A model generated the notes under the pieces. It was not told the DNA's origin and ran no database searches. It saw only the letters and a program-made list of their open reading frames with translations. Shown here in pieces: positions 9,032 through 18,189 of a stretch of 64,000 bases of DNA (position 1 is the first letter of the stretch; each line of letters opens with the position of its first letter). Source of the DNA: Cedecea colo. Its GTDB lineage: Bacteria > Pseudomonadota > Gammaproteobacteria > Enterobacterales > Enterobacteriaceae. The position numbers and the translations under genes are program-made. The DNA is taken from assembly GCF_011808225.1 (NCBI RefSeq), contig NZ_SOYS01000002.1, positions 1 through 64,000 of the forward strand. The letters run 5' to 3'.

Positions 9032-10693
9032 TCAGGTTCGCGTAAGCTGTTCATTTACCTGACGACGCAATTCCAGCAGAAATTCCGCTTCACGCGGATA
9101 GCTTGTAAAGGTAATGGACATTCCGGCCAGCCTCGCTATCAACTGTTCCACGTGTTCACGGCTGGTAAGCGATTCCAGCAGTTGCAACGCGCGGATATCC
9201 TGAAAGGCTTCACGTAATACCATCAGGCGTAATGATTCCACCGGCTGATAATCTTTCCCCGGATAGACCACAAACAGATCGCCTGAAGGAAAAGCGCCCC
9301 GCCCGTCTGTCACCGCGAAAGGATCCAGTTTCTCCAGCGAATGCCCGCTGTTATAAAAATTGAAGCCCCAGTGCAGAAAGCCGGTGATGCGATAGAGATA
9401 AAGCTGCACGCCGAGAATACGGTTGCGATATGAAGGTTGTGCGAAGAAACGATTGGCGACATTTAATTTCTGCACGCAGCAATAATATGTCCACAACCCC
9501 GGCACCTGATTGGAAAGGAAAGGTTCAAGGCGATCGCTTGCGGTCACCGGATTTTTCACCAATCCCTGCTGATAAAACTCATAATCAGACAGCGCATCCA
9601 GAACCGGAAAATCTCCGATCAGCGGACGGATCAGATCGCTGGCGCGGCGATAAACATCTATATCCGATATTTTTGGTTCATCAGACACATGGAACCACGC
9701 ATGTTTTTCCAGACCTTTTCCACGCAGCCAGTCACAGAGCACCGGCAAAAAAGCGTGCAAAAAATCACGATACTTCTGCCCATATGCATCGGTTTCCCAG
9801 CCAAACTCCCGTACCACCTGGCCGCCTTTGTGCACCATAATTTTGGGGGCGTGATGAGCGCCCCACTGAGTAAACAGGTGGGAAATTTCAAAGGTAGTGA
9901 TTCCTTCTTCCCGACATAATTCCACCCAGCGCTGTAGCGCAGAAAAATCAAACTGATAGTCGCCGTTAACCTTTTGAGTCACTCCCACCAGCTGCACCGT
10001 TGTACGCTCTCCCCCGATGGCGGTATCCAGCGGCGGCGTGAAAATCGGCGTCAGGATCATGTTCACGCCGTTATTTACCGCGCAACGCACAAAGTGACGC
10101 ACCGCCTGCCACCAGGCATCGCTGAATACCTCAATGCCATACACGTCAGCCAGACAATCGGTGTGCAACCATTCGGTATGGAGCAGGGTTTGTGGTGGTA
10201 ACGCTCCCGGCAGAATCTCGATTTCAAGATGCAAACTACCCAGCATTTCACCGCTTGCAACATCGAATAACCGTAAGCAAAGCGAGCTTTCCCCCGTAGG
10301 CAAGCTTTCGTTTTGCGGGTTCACCGTCAGCCATAAACTGCCGTAATAATCGCTATTGACGAAAAATGTTTTATCCGGCAACGGCATCAGCGGATCGGGA
10401 AAAAGTCCCGGTGCTGTGCTCAGATAATCGTCGTCGGTGGTGCGGTAACAGGGAAAAAGGCTGGGAACGTGGCCAACCTGGCGCACCGATATAAACTCCG
10501 CAAGGTCGCCCTTTAATTCATAACGTAATTGCCTGCGCGGTTCATCATCGTCCTGATACAAACAATAACGGCACTGAAAGGAAAGGCTTTCATTCTTTAA
10601 TAATGAAAGGTTGTTTATGGTAGCGATTTCCTTTGCTTCTTTTTGATGGAATATCTTTTCCAGACTGTGAGTGAACAATAATGACAGGCGCAT
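9032..10693 (-). CDS. DUF4091/GH123-like glycoside hydrolase
   Basis: A 553-residue protein with a beta-rich N-terminal part, a TIM-barrel-like middle and a C-terminal DUF4091-type segment, as in GH123 N-acetyl-beta-galactosaminidases. The pair D338-E339 in WFHVSDEPKI lies where GH123 enzymes carry the Asp-Glu pair used for substrate-assisted cleavage of N-acetylgalactosaminides. No signal peptide is present, so it should act in the cytoplasm on an imported glycoside. I chose the ATG at 10693 (MRLSLLFTHS) over the longer frame because the extra 29 residues are unlike the family. It is divergent from the sugar ABC operon and shares its regulatory region. The exact linkage cleaved is inference. 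Confidence 0.75.
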   Translation of the reverse strand: MRLSLLFTHSLEKIFHQKEAKEIATINNLSLLKNESLSFQCRYCLYQDDDEPRRQLRYELKGDLAEFISVRQVGHVPSLFPCYRTTDDDYLSTAPGLFPDPLMPLPDKTFFVNSDYYGSLWLTVNPQNESLPTGESSLCLRLFDVASGEMLGSLHLEIEILPGALPPQTLLHTEWLHTDCLADVYGIEVFSDAWWQAVRHFVRCAVNNGVNMILTPIFTPPLDTAIGGERTTVQLVGVTQKVNGDYQFDFSALQRWVELCREEGITTFEISHLFTQWGAHHAPKIMVHKGGQVVREFGWETDAYGQKYRDFLHAFLPVLCDWLRGKGLEKHAWFHVSDEPKISDIDVYRRASDLIRPLIGDFPVLDALSDYEFYQQGLVKNPVTASDRLEPFLSNQVPGLWTYYCCVQKLNVANRFFAQPSYRNRILGVQLYLYRITGFLHWGFNFYNSGHSLEKLDPFAVTDGRGAFPSGDLFVVYPGKDYQPVESLRLMVLREAFQDIRALQLLESLTSREHVEQLIARLAGMSITFTSYPREAEFLLELRRQVNEQLTRT

Positions 10694-11208
10694 AGAGTAG
10701 TACCCGTATCGGTGATAAATAAAATGAAAAGTCAGCCTGCCATTTCTTTTTGAATTAAACAACCCTGTTAAATAAATCACCTCAGCCAGCAGGCTCTCAT
10801 TATAAATAAGAATGATTCCTGATAGCGGACCAGAAGGTGATGAAGCTGCATTATGCTCAATGAACCAATCTTTTTTTTGTTTAATTGCATCACAAAAACG
10901 AAAGATTTATCTCACTGCACAATAAAAGCATTGTTATTCCCCATATTAGTGCAGGGCTTTTCATCTTTGAAACCCCGGGCTCTGCGGCTGATGGCGCATA
11001 TCCTCTGGGAAAAATGCCGCCAAATGTTATAAGAAAGTTACAATAATCGCCTTTCAACTTTCACTTTCTACCTTTCGTTTTTAACAACATCGAAAGGCAA
11101 ACGCACTGATTTAGAGCACTCTTCGCCGTATTGACACACTGAAAGATAGGAGATAGAAAGATTAAACGTTACGCAAATGTTTATTTTCGAACGCTCAAGG
11201 GGATGTCA
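10694..11208. promoter_or_regulatory. Divergent control region of the amino-sugar locus
   Basis: This 515-bp gap holds both divergent promoters. Its most striking part is a cluster of direct repeats CTTTC at 11051, 11058, 11064 and 11072, followed by GAAAG at 11092. CCTTTCG (11071-11077) and CGAAAGG (11091-11097) form an inverted repeat. More GAAAG copies occur at 11033, 11141 and 11156. Repeated TTTC-rich tracts are what the AgaR repressor binds in E. coli, so these are probable operators of the DeoR-type regulator encoded in the locus. Confidence 0.6.
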
Positions 11209-12489
11209 ATGTCACTCAAAATATGCGCCAGATCTTTTCTTACTCAGGCATCATTCCGCCGCAGTATAATTACATCAGCGATATTATTACCCGCCCTGGT
11301 TTCCTTGTCCGTGCAGGCAGCAGAGCCGATTACATTACGCTATGCGGTCTGGGATAAAAACCAATTAGCCGCTGAACAGGAAATTGCTAAAAACTTCGAA
11401 AAACAAAATCCTGACATTAAAATTGATATTGAACTGACGCCGGCGGCGCAATATTTCGTAAAATTAGATGCCGCTGCTGCGGGCGGCGTTGCCCCAGATA
11501 TATTCTGGATCAATATGCCTTATTTTATTCAATATGCTAAAAACGGGCTTCTGGAACCTTTAAATAGCGACATCGATAAAAGCAAACTGGACATGGGTAA
11601 CATCGTCGCCAGCTCCGTGAAAGCTTATCAATATAACGGAAAACAACTGGCTATTCCGCGCGACGTCGATTCCATTGCCGTCTGGTATAACAAAAAGTTG
11701 TTTGATGAAGCGAAAGTCAGCTACCCGACCAACAACTGGAGCTGGGATCAGCTAAAAGCCAAAACCGCCGAGCTGAAAGCCGGGCTTAAAGGCGATGCCT
11801 TCCCGCTGGTAATGGATCTCAGCGGCGACGGGCAGGACAGTTACCTGAATCTGCTGTACCAGAACGGCAACAATGTAGTACCCATCGACGACAAACCAAC
11901 CGATATCGACAATGACAAATCCATCTGGGTTTACCATCAGCTACAGGAAATGATGAAGTCCGGTCAGCTACCGACCGCACAGCAAATGAGCGAAGTTAAA
12001 ACCGAGAATATCTTCCAGTCCAATCGTGCCGCAATGGCCTATGCCGGTTCCTGGCTGGCTGCACCCTTTGCAGGCAACCCGCTTATCAACGATCACATCG
12101 GTGTAGTGCTGATGCCGAAAATCGAACGTCAGTCCGGCGTAGCGCACAGCCTGGGCTTTGCCATGTCGTCCAAAGGTACACATAAGGCTGAAGCCTGGCG
12201 CTATATCCAGTTCATGAGTTCAGAAGCCTCGCAGGAAATTCTCGCAAAAGCGGTGATCCCAGCCAATAAAACCGCCGCGAAAGCCTGGGCTGCCAACATC
12301 AAAAATGTCGACGTTACGCCGTACATTGAAACGCTCGAATTCACTAAAGCCTATCCGACCGCCGGCACCAATACGCCGAAATGGCAAAACATATGGATAG
12401 CCAGCCTGAAGCGAATCTTTATGGGCACCGATGCCAAAAAGGAAATGGATAAATCGGTGAAAAAAATCTCACGTGTCATGGAAAAATAA
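11209..12489 (+). CDS. Sugar ABC transporter, periplasmic binding protein (family 1)
   Basis: A 426-residue extracellular solute-binding protein of the UgpB/MalE type. A Sec signal peptide runs to about residue 38 (ending SVQA-AEPITL). The lobe sequences LRYAVWDKNQ, APDIFWINMP and GSWLAAPFAGNP are characteristic. I prefer the ATG at 11209 because AAGGGG (11197-11202) is six bases from it, whereas it abuts the alternative ATG at 11203. It delivers the sugar to the two permeases encoded next. The substrate is inferred from the neighbouring catabolic genes to be a galactosamine-containing sugar or oligosaccharide. Confidence 0.9.
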   Translation: MSLKICARSFLTQASFRRSIITSAILLPALVSLSVQAAEPITLRYAVWDKNQLAAEQEIAKNFEKQNPDIKIDIELTPAAQYFVKLDAAAAGGVAPDIFWINMPYFIQYAKNGLLEPLNSDIDKSKLDMGNIVASSVKAYQYNGKQLAIPRDVDSIAVWYNKKLFDEAKVSYPTNNWSWDQLKAKTAELKAGLKGDAFPLVMDLSGDGQDSYLNLLYQNGNNVVPIDDKPTDIDNDKSIWVYHQLQEMMKSGQLPTAQQMSEVKTENIFQSNRAAMAYAGSWLAAPFAGNPLINDHIGVVLMPKIERQSGVAHSLGFAMSSKGTHKAEAWRYIQFMSSEASQEILAKAVIPANKTAAKAWAANIKNVDVTPYIETLEFTKAYPTAGTNTPKWQNIWIASLKRIFMGTDAKKEMDKSVKKISRVMEK

Positions 12490-12555
12490 ACCCGTCTCTC
12501 AGGTCTGTCCCGTCGGGCCTGAATGATTTATTTCCCTGTGCAGAGGACTTCCGTT

Positions 12556-13527
12556 ATGTCGCTTGCAGATTCGGTTTCCGTTACGGTAAAGCATAAAAGC
12601 CACGCCGCCGACGTTAAACCGCCAACGAAAACCACGGCCCGTCCGGCCCTCACCCGCCTTGAACGCGCCGAGCGGTTCTGGGGCTGGATTATGGTGCTGC
12701 CTTTGCTTATCGGGCTGGCGGTTTTTTATTTCATCCCTTTTGTACAAAACATCTTTTACAGTTTTACCGACCTTGACCAGTTCATGAACTGGAGCACGTT
12801 TGACATCAATAATTATCTCGACCTGTTTAGCGACGATGACTTCTATTCGGCGGTGTTCAATACGCTGTTCTACGTGGTGGTCTGTGTGCCGATCGGCCTG
12901 GCGATATCCCTTCTGCTGGCAATTGGGTTAAATCAAAACATTCGCGGTAAAGCCCTGTTCCGCACGCTGCTGTTCCTGCCTGCGGTCACCATGCCAGCGG
13001 CGGTCGCGATGGTCTGGCAATGGCTGTTCAACAAAGATTTCGGGCTGATCAACTACCTGCTGCATTTCTTCGGCGTTTCCGCCGTGGGCTGGCTCTCCGA
13101 CCCGGACATCGTGCGCATCAGCGTTTCCATCATCATCATCTGGTCTTCGCTGGCGCTGAAAATCATTATTTTGCTGGCTGGCCTGCAAAGCATCCCACGC
13201 TCTATTTATGAAGCCGCTGATATCGACGGCATCAGTACATTACGCCGTTTTTTTTGCCTGACCCTGCCAATGATGGTGCCAACGCTGTTTTTCGTCTCGG
13301 TTATGAGCTTTATCGAAGTGCTGCAAATCTTCGACGTAGTGTTCCTTACGTTTGATCGTTCGATGGTGGAAAGCGACACCATGACCGTTACCTATCTGTT
13401 CTATAAAAATGCGTTTTACCTGCAGCAGAAAGGTTATGCCTCCGCGATCACCGTGGTGCTGTTTATCTTCACCATGCTGATAACCCTTGTGCAAATGGCC
13501 ATCGGCAAACGTCTGAAAGTGGCGTAA
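12556..13527 (+). CDS. Sugar ABC transporter permease (MalF-like)
   Basis: A 323-residue inner-membrane protein with six predicted helices after a polar N-terminus of about 55 residues. The EAA loop is present near residue 228 (YEAADIDGISTLRRFFCLTLP), the docking site for the ATPase. The start at 12556 (MSLADSV) has GAGG upstream. The longer in-frame extension to 12523 runs into the previous intergenic region. It pairs with the MalG-like permease that follows 10 bp later. Confidence 0.9.
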   Translation: MSLADSVSVTVKHKSHAADVKPPTKTTARPALTRLERAERFWGWIMVLPLLIGLAVFYFIPFVQNIFYSFTDLDQFMNWSTFDINNYLDLFSDDDFYSAVFNTLFYVVVCVPIGLAISLLLAIGLNQNIRGKALFRTLLFLPAVTMPAAVAMVWQWLFNKDFGLINYLLHFFGVSAVGWLSDPDIVRISVSIIIIWSSLALKIIILLAGLQSIPRSIYEAADIDGISTLRRFFCLTLPMMVPTLFFVSVMSFIEVLQIFDVVFLTFDRSMVESDTMTVTYLFYKNAFYLQQKGYASAITVVLFIFTMLITLVQMAIGKRLKVA

Positions 13528-13537
13528 GGAACTTCGG

Positions 13538-14416
13538 ATGACAATATATTCCCCGGCAACAACCAACCGCCCCGCGCCAGGCGTAATGCCGCGCAGAAAA
13601 GCCGACATGCAAAAAGGGCTGGTCTATCTGTTTATGCTGCTGGCAAGCCTTGCTTCCATCACGCCCTTTATCTGGATGCTGATCACCTCGCTGAAAACGC
13701 AGGCGGAGAGTATTCAGATCCCGCTGCAGTTATTGCCTGCGCATCCCGCTTTTACCGCTTATGGGCGCATTCTGCATGAAATTCCGTTTACCACCTTTTA
13801 TCTGAACTCGATTCTCGCCACGTTTTTCACCGTCACCCTGCAAATGGTCATCGCCACGATGGCGGCATACAGCTTCGCCCGGCTTCACTTTCGCGGCCGC
13901 AACGTCGTATTCGTGCTGTGCATTTCCATCCTGATGGTGCCCGGACAGGCGTTCCTTATTCCACAATTTTTAGCGGTGCAAAAACTTGGCCTGCTTAACA
14001 CGCTGACCGGTCTGATCCTTCCGGGCGTATTCAGTATTTACGCCACCTTCCTGCTGCGTCAGTTCTTTATGGCGGTGCCAAAAGAGATGGAGGAAGCGGC
14101 GCTGATGGACGGCTACAACCACTTCACTATCTTCTGGCGGATCATGCTGCCGCTGATCCGTCCCGGCATTATCGCCTGCATCATCATCAATGGCTTGTGG
14201 AGCTGGAATAACCTGATGTGGCCGCTGATTGTCAACACCAGCAGCAGCAAACTGACGCTGCCGGTCGGGCTGGCCTCGCTCTCCAGCCGCGCCGGTGAGG
14301 AATATCCGATGCTGATGGCCGGCGCGCTGATGGCCATCATTCCGATGCTGATGTTGTTCATCGTCTTCCAGCGCTATTTCATTCAGGGCATCGCGGGTGC
14401 CGGCGTGAAAAGTTAA
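13538..14416 (+). CDS. Sugar ABC transporter permease (MalG-like)
   Basis: A 292-residue second permease with six helices. Its EAA loop is EEAALMDGYNHFTIFWRIMLP, and it ends in GIAGAGVKS, the usual end of MalG-type proteins. The start follows AAGGAAC. It forms the heterodimeric channel with the upstream permease, and both stand in one operon with the ATPase gene 31 bp later. Confidence 0.9.
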   Translation: MTIYSPATTNRPAPGVMPRRKADMQKGLVYLFMLLASLASITPFIWMLITSLKTQAESIQIPLQLLPAHPAFTAYGRILHEIPFTTFYLNSILATFFTVTLQMVIATMAAYSFARLHFRGRNVVFVLCISILMVPGQAFLIPQFLAVQKLGLLNTLTGLILPGVFSIYATFLLRQFFMAVPKEMEEAALMDGYNHFTIFWRIMLPLIRPGIIACIIINGLWSWNNLMWPLIVNTSSSKLTLPVGLASLSSRAGEEYPMLMAGALMAIIPMLMLFIVFQRYFIQGIAGAGVKS

Positions 14417-14447
14417 TCCTGTGGGCTTAAACATTGAGGAAAAAGTT

Positions 14448-15569
14448 ATGACCGGAATACAACTGCACAGCGTGGAAAAAGTGTATCCCAACGGCTTTAA
14501 GGCGCTGCACGGTATCGACCTTGATATCCGTGAAGGCGAATTTATGGTGTTTGTCGGACCGTCAGGCTGCGCCAAATCTACCCTGCTGCGGATGATCGCC
14601 GGGCTGGAAAGCGTCAGCGAAGGTCAGATTGTTATCCACAATCAGTGCGTGAACGACACCATGCCGAAAGACCGGGGAATTGCGATGGTGTTTCAGAACT
14701 ACGCGCTCTACCCGCACATGACCGTGTACAAAAATATGGCCTTCAGCCTGATCGGCAAAGCGAGCAAACAAGAGATTGACCGCCGGGTGCGTGAAGCCGC
14801 GGAAAAACTTGAGATAACCAATTTATTGCAGCGCAAACCGGGACAGCTTTCCGGCGGCCAGTGTCAGCGCGTGGCGGTAGGCCGGGCGATTGTGCGCAAG
14901 CCAAAAGTCTTTCTGTTCGATGAGCCGTTGTCCAACCTTGATGCCAAACTGCGCGTTACTATGCGCGTACAGCTGATTGATTTACATCATCAGCTCAAAC
15001 GCGAAGGCGTTGGCGCCACCATGATTTACGTTACGCACGATCAGGTTGAAGCCATGACGATGGGCGACCGTATCTGCGTGCTCAACCGCGGTGAAATCAT
15101 GCAGGTGGACAAGCCGGTTAACCTCTATCACCACCCGGCCAATAAATTTGTCGCCGAGTTTATTGGCAGCCCGTCGATGAATCTCCATGACCTGGAGGTG
15201 CAGCACAACCACGATGCGGTCAGCCTGCGTCTGAACGATAGCGCAGCGCTGAATCTGCCCCCCGATCTGACGGAACAGATGCTTAGCTACAGCCACAACG
15301 ACATTTGTCTGGGTATCCGTCCGGAGTATCTGCGCATTGTCTCCGGTCCCGAAGAAAACGCCGCTCAGGCCGCCATCATGACCGTTGAACGCATGGGCAA
15401 TGAAGAGCTGCTGCATTGCGACATCGGTGGTTACCGCTTCATCACTCGCGTAGCAACCCGGCACGACTGGGAGCCGCTGCCTGGCGAGAAGATCTGGCTG
15501 CATTTCGATCTGCATCGCGCGCACCTGTTCGATAAAGAAACAGGGCTGAACTTAAAACAGCGTCATTAA
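14448..15569 (+). CDS. Sugar ABC transporter ATPase (MalK/UgpC-like)
   Basis: A 373-residue ATP-binding subunit. Walker A is GPSGCAKST near residues 37-45 (Ala replaces the Gly before Lys), the Q-loop is in MVFQNYALYPHM, the signature is LSGGQCQRVA, and Walker B is VFLFDEPLSNLDA. The C-terminal 130 residues form the TOBE/MalK regulatory region. GAGGAAAAA precedes the chosen ATG. The presence of a dedicated ATPase means the importer does not need a shared MsmX-type subunit. Confidence 0.9.
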   Translation: MTGIQLHSVEKVYPNGFKALHGIDLDIREGEFMVFVGPSGCAKSTLLRMIAGLESVSEGQIVIHNQCVNDTMPKDRGIAMVFQNYALYPHMTVYKNMAFSLIGKASKQEIDRRVREAAEKLEITNLLQRKPGQLSGGQCQRVAVGRAIVRKPKVFLFDEPLSNLDAKLRVTMRVQLIDLHHQLKREGVGATMIYVTHDQVEAMTMGDRICVLNRGEIMQVDKPVNLYHHPANKFVAEFIGSPSMNLHDLEVQHNHDAVSLRLNDSAALNLPPDLTEQMLSYSHNDICLGIRPEYLRIVSGPEENAAQAAIMTVERMGNEELLHCDIGGYRFITRVATRHDWEPLPGEKIWLHFDLHRAHLFDKETGLNLKQRH

Positions 15570-15607
15570 AGCCCGATAACCTGCTTTGAGCAATGTGGAG
15601 AATTACA

Positions 15608-16912
15608 ATGTCATCCGAATCTGTAAAAAATACTTCCGGCTGCAAACCGGTCTCTGTGCTGGTAGCTGGTGCCGGCGCGCGCGGTGAAATCTATTCCCGT
15701 TTCGCCCTCGCCCATCCTGAGCTGATGCGCGTTGTTGGGGTGGCAGAGCCGCGCGAAACCTACCGCCAGCAGTTCGTTGCACAGCATAATATCGCGCCTG
15801 AAAACGTCTTTCACGACTGGCGCGATGCCGCAGCCGCAGGGAAAATGGCCGATGCGGTGCTGATTTGTACTCAGGATAATATGCATCTGGAACCGGCTCT
15901 GGCGTTTGCCGCGCAGGGTTACCATATGCTGCTGGAAAAACCGCTCTCACCCGACAGCCGCGAATGTAAAGCCATCGTCGATGCGGTAACGCGCGCCGGG
16001 GTAATTTTTTCCGTCGGCCACGTCCTGCGCTATACCCGCTATACGCAAAAACTCAAACAGCTGCTGCGCGACAAAGTGATCGGCGACGTCATCAGCATGC
16101 AGCATCTGGAGCCGGTCGGTTACTGGCATCAGGCGCACTCTTTCGTGCGCGGCAACTGGCGCAACGACCGGCTTTCTGCCTCCATGCTGCTGCAAAAATC
16201 CTGTCATGACATCGACTGGATCCGCTACATCATGGACACGCCCTGCGAACAGGTCAGCTCGTTCGGCGGGCTGCGCCATTTCCGCGCCGAAAATCAGCCA
16301 GTAGGGGCGGCTGACCGCTGCCTTGACTGCGGAGTGGAAACCACCTGCCCTTATTCCGCTAAAAAGATTTACCTCGGTGAACAACGTAAATCAACCCCCG
16401 GCTTTCTGCGTGTGCTGACGCCAGAAGTCAGCCAGCAAAATCTTCTAGCCGCCCTGCGCGAAGGGCCGTATGGCCGCTGTGTCTACCGCTGCGATAACAA
16501 CGTGGTCGATCATCAGGTGGTCAATATTCAGTTTGCAGGCGGCAAAACTGCCTCATTCACCATGACCGCATTTACCCGCCACGAAGACCGCAAAACGCAA
16601 CTGTTTGGTAGCCACGGTCAGCTTGAAGGCGACGGTCGTTTTATCCGCATTACCTCGTTTATTGATGACAGAGAAACGGTTTACGACGTTGAGGATATCG
16701 CAGACACCGATCCGGCGCTGAACAGTGCAATGGGCGGGCATGGCGGAGGCGACTACTACCTGATGGCGCATTTCATTGATGCGGTACGCAACAACGATGC
16801 CAGCCAGATCTTTTCCGGCCCGCAGGAAACTTTAGAGAGCCATCTGATGGTCTTTGCAGCCGAACGCGCCCGTCGTGAAGGCGCGGTTGTTACCGTGAAT
16901 TCGGATGCCTGA
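15608..16912 (+). CDS. Gfo/Idh/MocA-family oxidoreductase
   Basis: A 434-residue protein. The N-terminal Rossmann fold has VAGAGARGEIY for NAD(P), followed by the EKP motif at residues 110-112 (LLEKPLSP). The C-terminal sugar-binding domain has HSFVRGNWRN, K197 and H200 in LLQKSCHDIDW. A cysteine cluster C238-x2-C241-x5-C247 is typical of one subgroup and may bind a metal. The family includes sugar dehydrogenases, NAD-dependent glycosidases (GH109, alpha-N-acetylgalactosaminidase) and 3-keto-sugar enzymes. Position in an amino-sugar operon makes a role in glycoside cleavage or sugar conversion plausible, but the reaction is not determined. Confidence 0.8.
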   Translation: MSSESVKNTSGCKPVSVLVAGAGARGEIYSRFALAHPELMRVVGVAEPRETYRQQFVAQHNIAPENVFHDWRDAAAAGKMADAVLICTQDNMHLEPALAFAAQGYHMLLEKPLSPDSRECKAIVDAVTRAGVIFSVGHVLRYTRYTQKLKQLLRDKVIGDVISMQHLEPVGYWHQAHSFVRGNWRNDRLSASMLLQKSCHDIDWIRYIMDTPCEQVSSFGGLRHFRAENQPVGAADRCLDCGVETTCPYSAKKIYLGEQRKSTPGFLRVLTPEVSQQNLLAALREGPYGRCVYRCDNNVVDHQVVNIQFAGGKTASFTMTAFTRHEDRKTQLFGSHGQLEGDGRFIRITSFIDDRETVYDVEDIADTDPALNSAMGGHGGGDYYLMAHFIDAVRNNDASQIFSGPQETLESHLMVFAAERARREGAVVTVNSDA

Positions 16913-16935
16913 ACGTTCACACCGGGGAAATAACG

Positions 16936-17844
16936 ATGCGATACGGATTTGATATCGGCGGAACCAAAATTGAAATGGCCGCCTATGATGACCGACTGAA
17001 CCAGGTGTTCTGCCAGCGAGTCAGCACGCCGACAGCGGATTACAGACAATTTCTGAGCTGTGTCAAAACGCTGGTAGCGCAGGCAGATATGACGTTACGC
17101 GCGCGCGGCACGATAGGCATCGGCCTGCCGGGAGTTACCGATCCGAAAAGCCGCAAGCAGCTCTCGGTAAACGTGCCCTGCATTACGGGTCAATGCCTCG
17201 CCGAAGATCTCGCCAGCACGCTCGACCGGCCGGTTGCCATTGAGAACGATTGCCGCTGCTTTGCGTTATCAGAGGCCAGCACTGAACAAACGCAGCGTCA
17301 CGATATTGTTTTTGGCGTCATTCTTGGCACCGGCGCGGGCGGCGGTCTGGTGCTGCATAAGCACCTGCATAAAGGCAAAAACGGGCTGGCCGGGGAATGG
17401 GGACATATTCCGATTTCCGCACTGTTGGTTCAGCGCTACGACCTGCCGCTGTTTGCGTGTAGCTGCGGGCTCACCGGCTGCTTTGAGCGTTACGTTTCTG
17501 GACGCGGACTGATGGCGCTCAGCCAGTATTTCCACCATCGGGCAACCAGCGTGCCGGAGCTGCTCGGTTTTTATCGTCAGGGAGAACCCCTGGCTCGGCA
17601 GCTGATTGCTATCTATATCGACATTCTTGCTAGCGCTCTCGCCAGTCTGCAGCTGATGCTTGACGTCGATGCGTTTGTGCTGGGCGGCGGCGTCTCCAAC
17701 ATACCCGAGCTTTACCGCCTGTTACCCCTGGCCATGCGCGACTGGTTGTTCCCCAACAGTGAACCCGCCGTCATTTTATCGCCGGTATTTGGTGATAGCA
17801 GCGGAGTGCGTGGTGCCGCTTTGCTGGAACAGCATGAACGCTGA
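16936..17844 (+). CDS. ROK-family sugar kinase, NagK-like
   Basis: A 302-residue kinase, the same length as E. coli NagK and alignable with it throughout. It has the phosphate loop DIGGTK at residues 6-11, catalytic D105 in AIENDCRCFALSEA, the ROK motif GEWGH at 153-157, and the zinc ligands CSCGLTGCFE (C175, C177, C182, with H157). It should phosphorylate an amino-hexose, most likely GalNAc or galactosamine at O6, after ABC import. This would replace the PTS phosphorylation used by the E. coli aga system. Substrate preference is inference from the operon. Confidence 0.85.
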   Translation: MRYGFDIGGTKIEMAAYDDRLNQVFCQRVSTPTADYRQFLSCVKTLVAQADMTLRARGTIGIGLPGVTDPKSRKQLSVNVPCITGQCLAEDLASTLDRPVAIENDCRCFALSEASTEQTQRHDIVFGVILGTGAGGGLVLHKHLHKGKNGLAGEWGHIPISALLVQRYDLPLFACSCGLTGCFERYVSGRGLMALSQYFHHRATSVPELLGFYRQGEPLARQLIAIYIDILASALASLQLMLDVDAFVLGGGVSNIPELYRLLPLAMRDWLFPNSEPAVILSPVFGDSSGVRGAALLEQHER

Positions 17845-18189
17845 ATACGGCACAGGAAAAAATAACAAAATAAATGACGAAAAATAAACGAAGGATAAAA
17901 GAAACAACCTCCTGCGGCATCTTTCGGTTTCACCGGAAAATATTGTCAGCAGGCGTGAAAGGAATGCTGAAATATAACAGATTTAGCAAATAAAACGCTT
18001 TCGCCTTACCTTTCGATTGCAGACAAATCGAAAGCCAGAAAGCAACATAACTTACTGATATATAAATATTTATTGTGAAAGCACCGTTGCATTTCAGTTT
18101 TTCGTTTGCTGTAATTCAGGCCGAAACACCGAAAGCAGCCGAATACGCGTCCGCGCCAGGCTCAATGCTGTTTAGGGGATTAAACATCA
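17845..18189. promoter_or_regulatory. Regulator promoter region with palindromic operator
   Basis: This 345-bp gap precedes the DeoR-type gene. It contains CTTTC at 17998-18002, then a perfect 9-bp inverted repeat CTTTCGATT (18010-18018) and AATCGAAAG (18026-18034) with 7 bp between, then GAAAG at 18038-18042. The same half-site CTTTCG occurs in the importer control region at 11072-11077. The parsimonious reading is an autoregulated repressor with two operator sites in the locus. Confidence 0.6.

Noticed and set aside
10860..10925. CRP site in the amino-sugar control region
   Set aside because: Only one TCACA half-site with wrong spacing to any TGTGA-like half; too weak to list.
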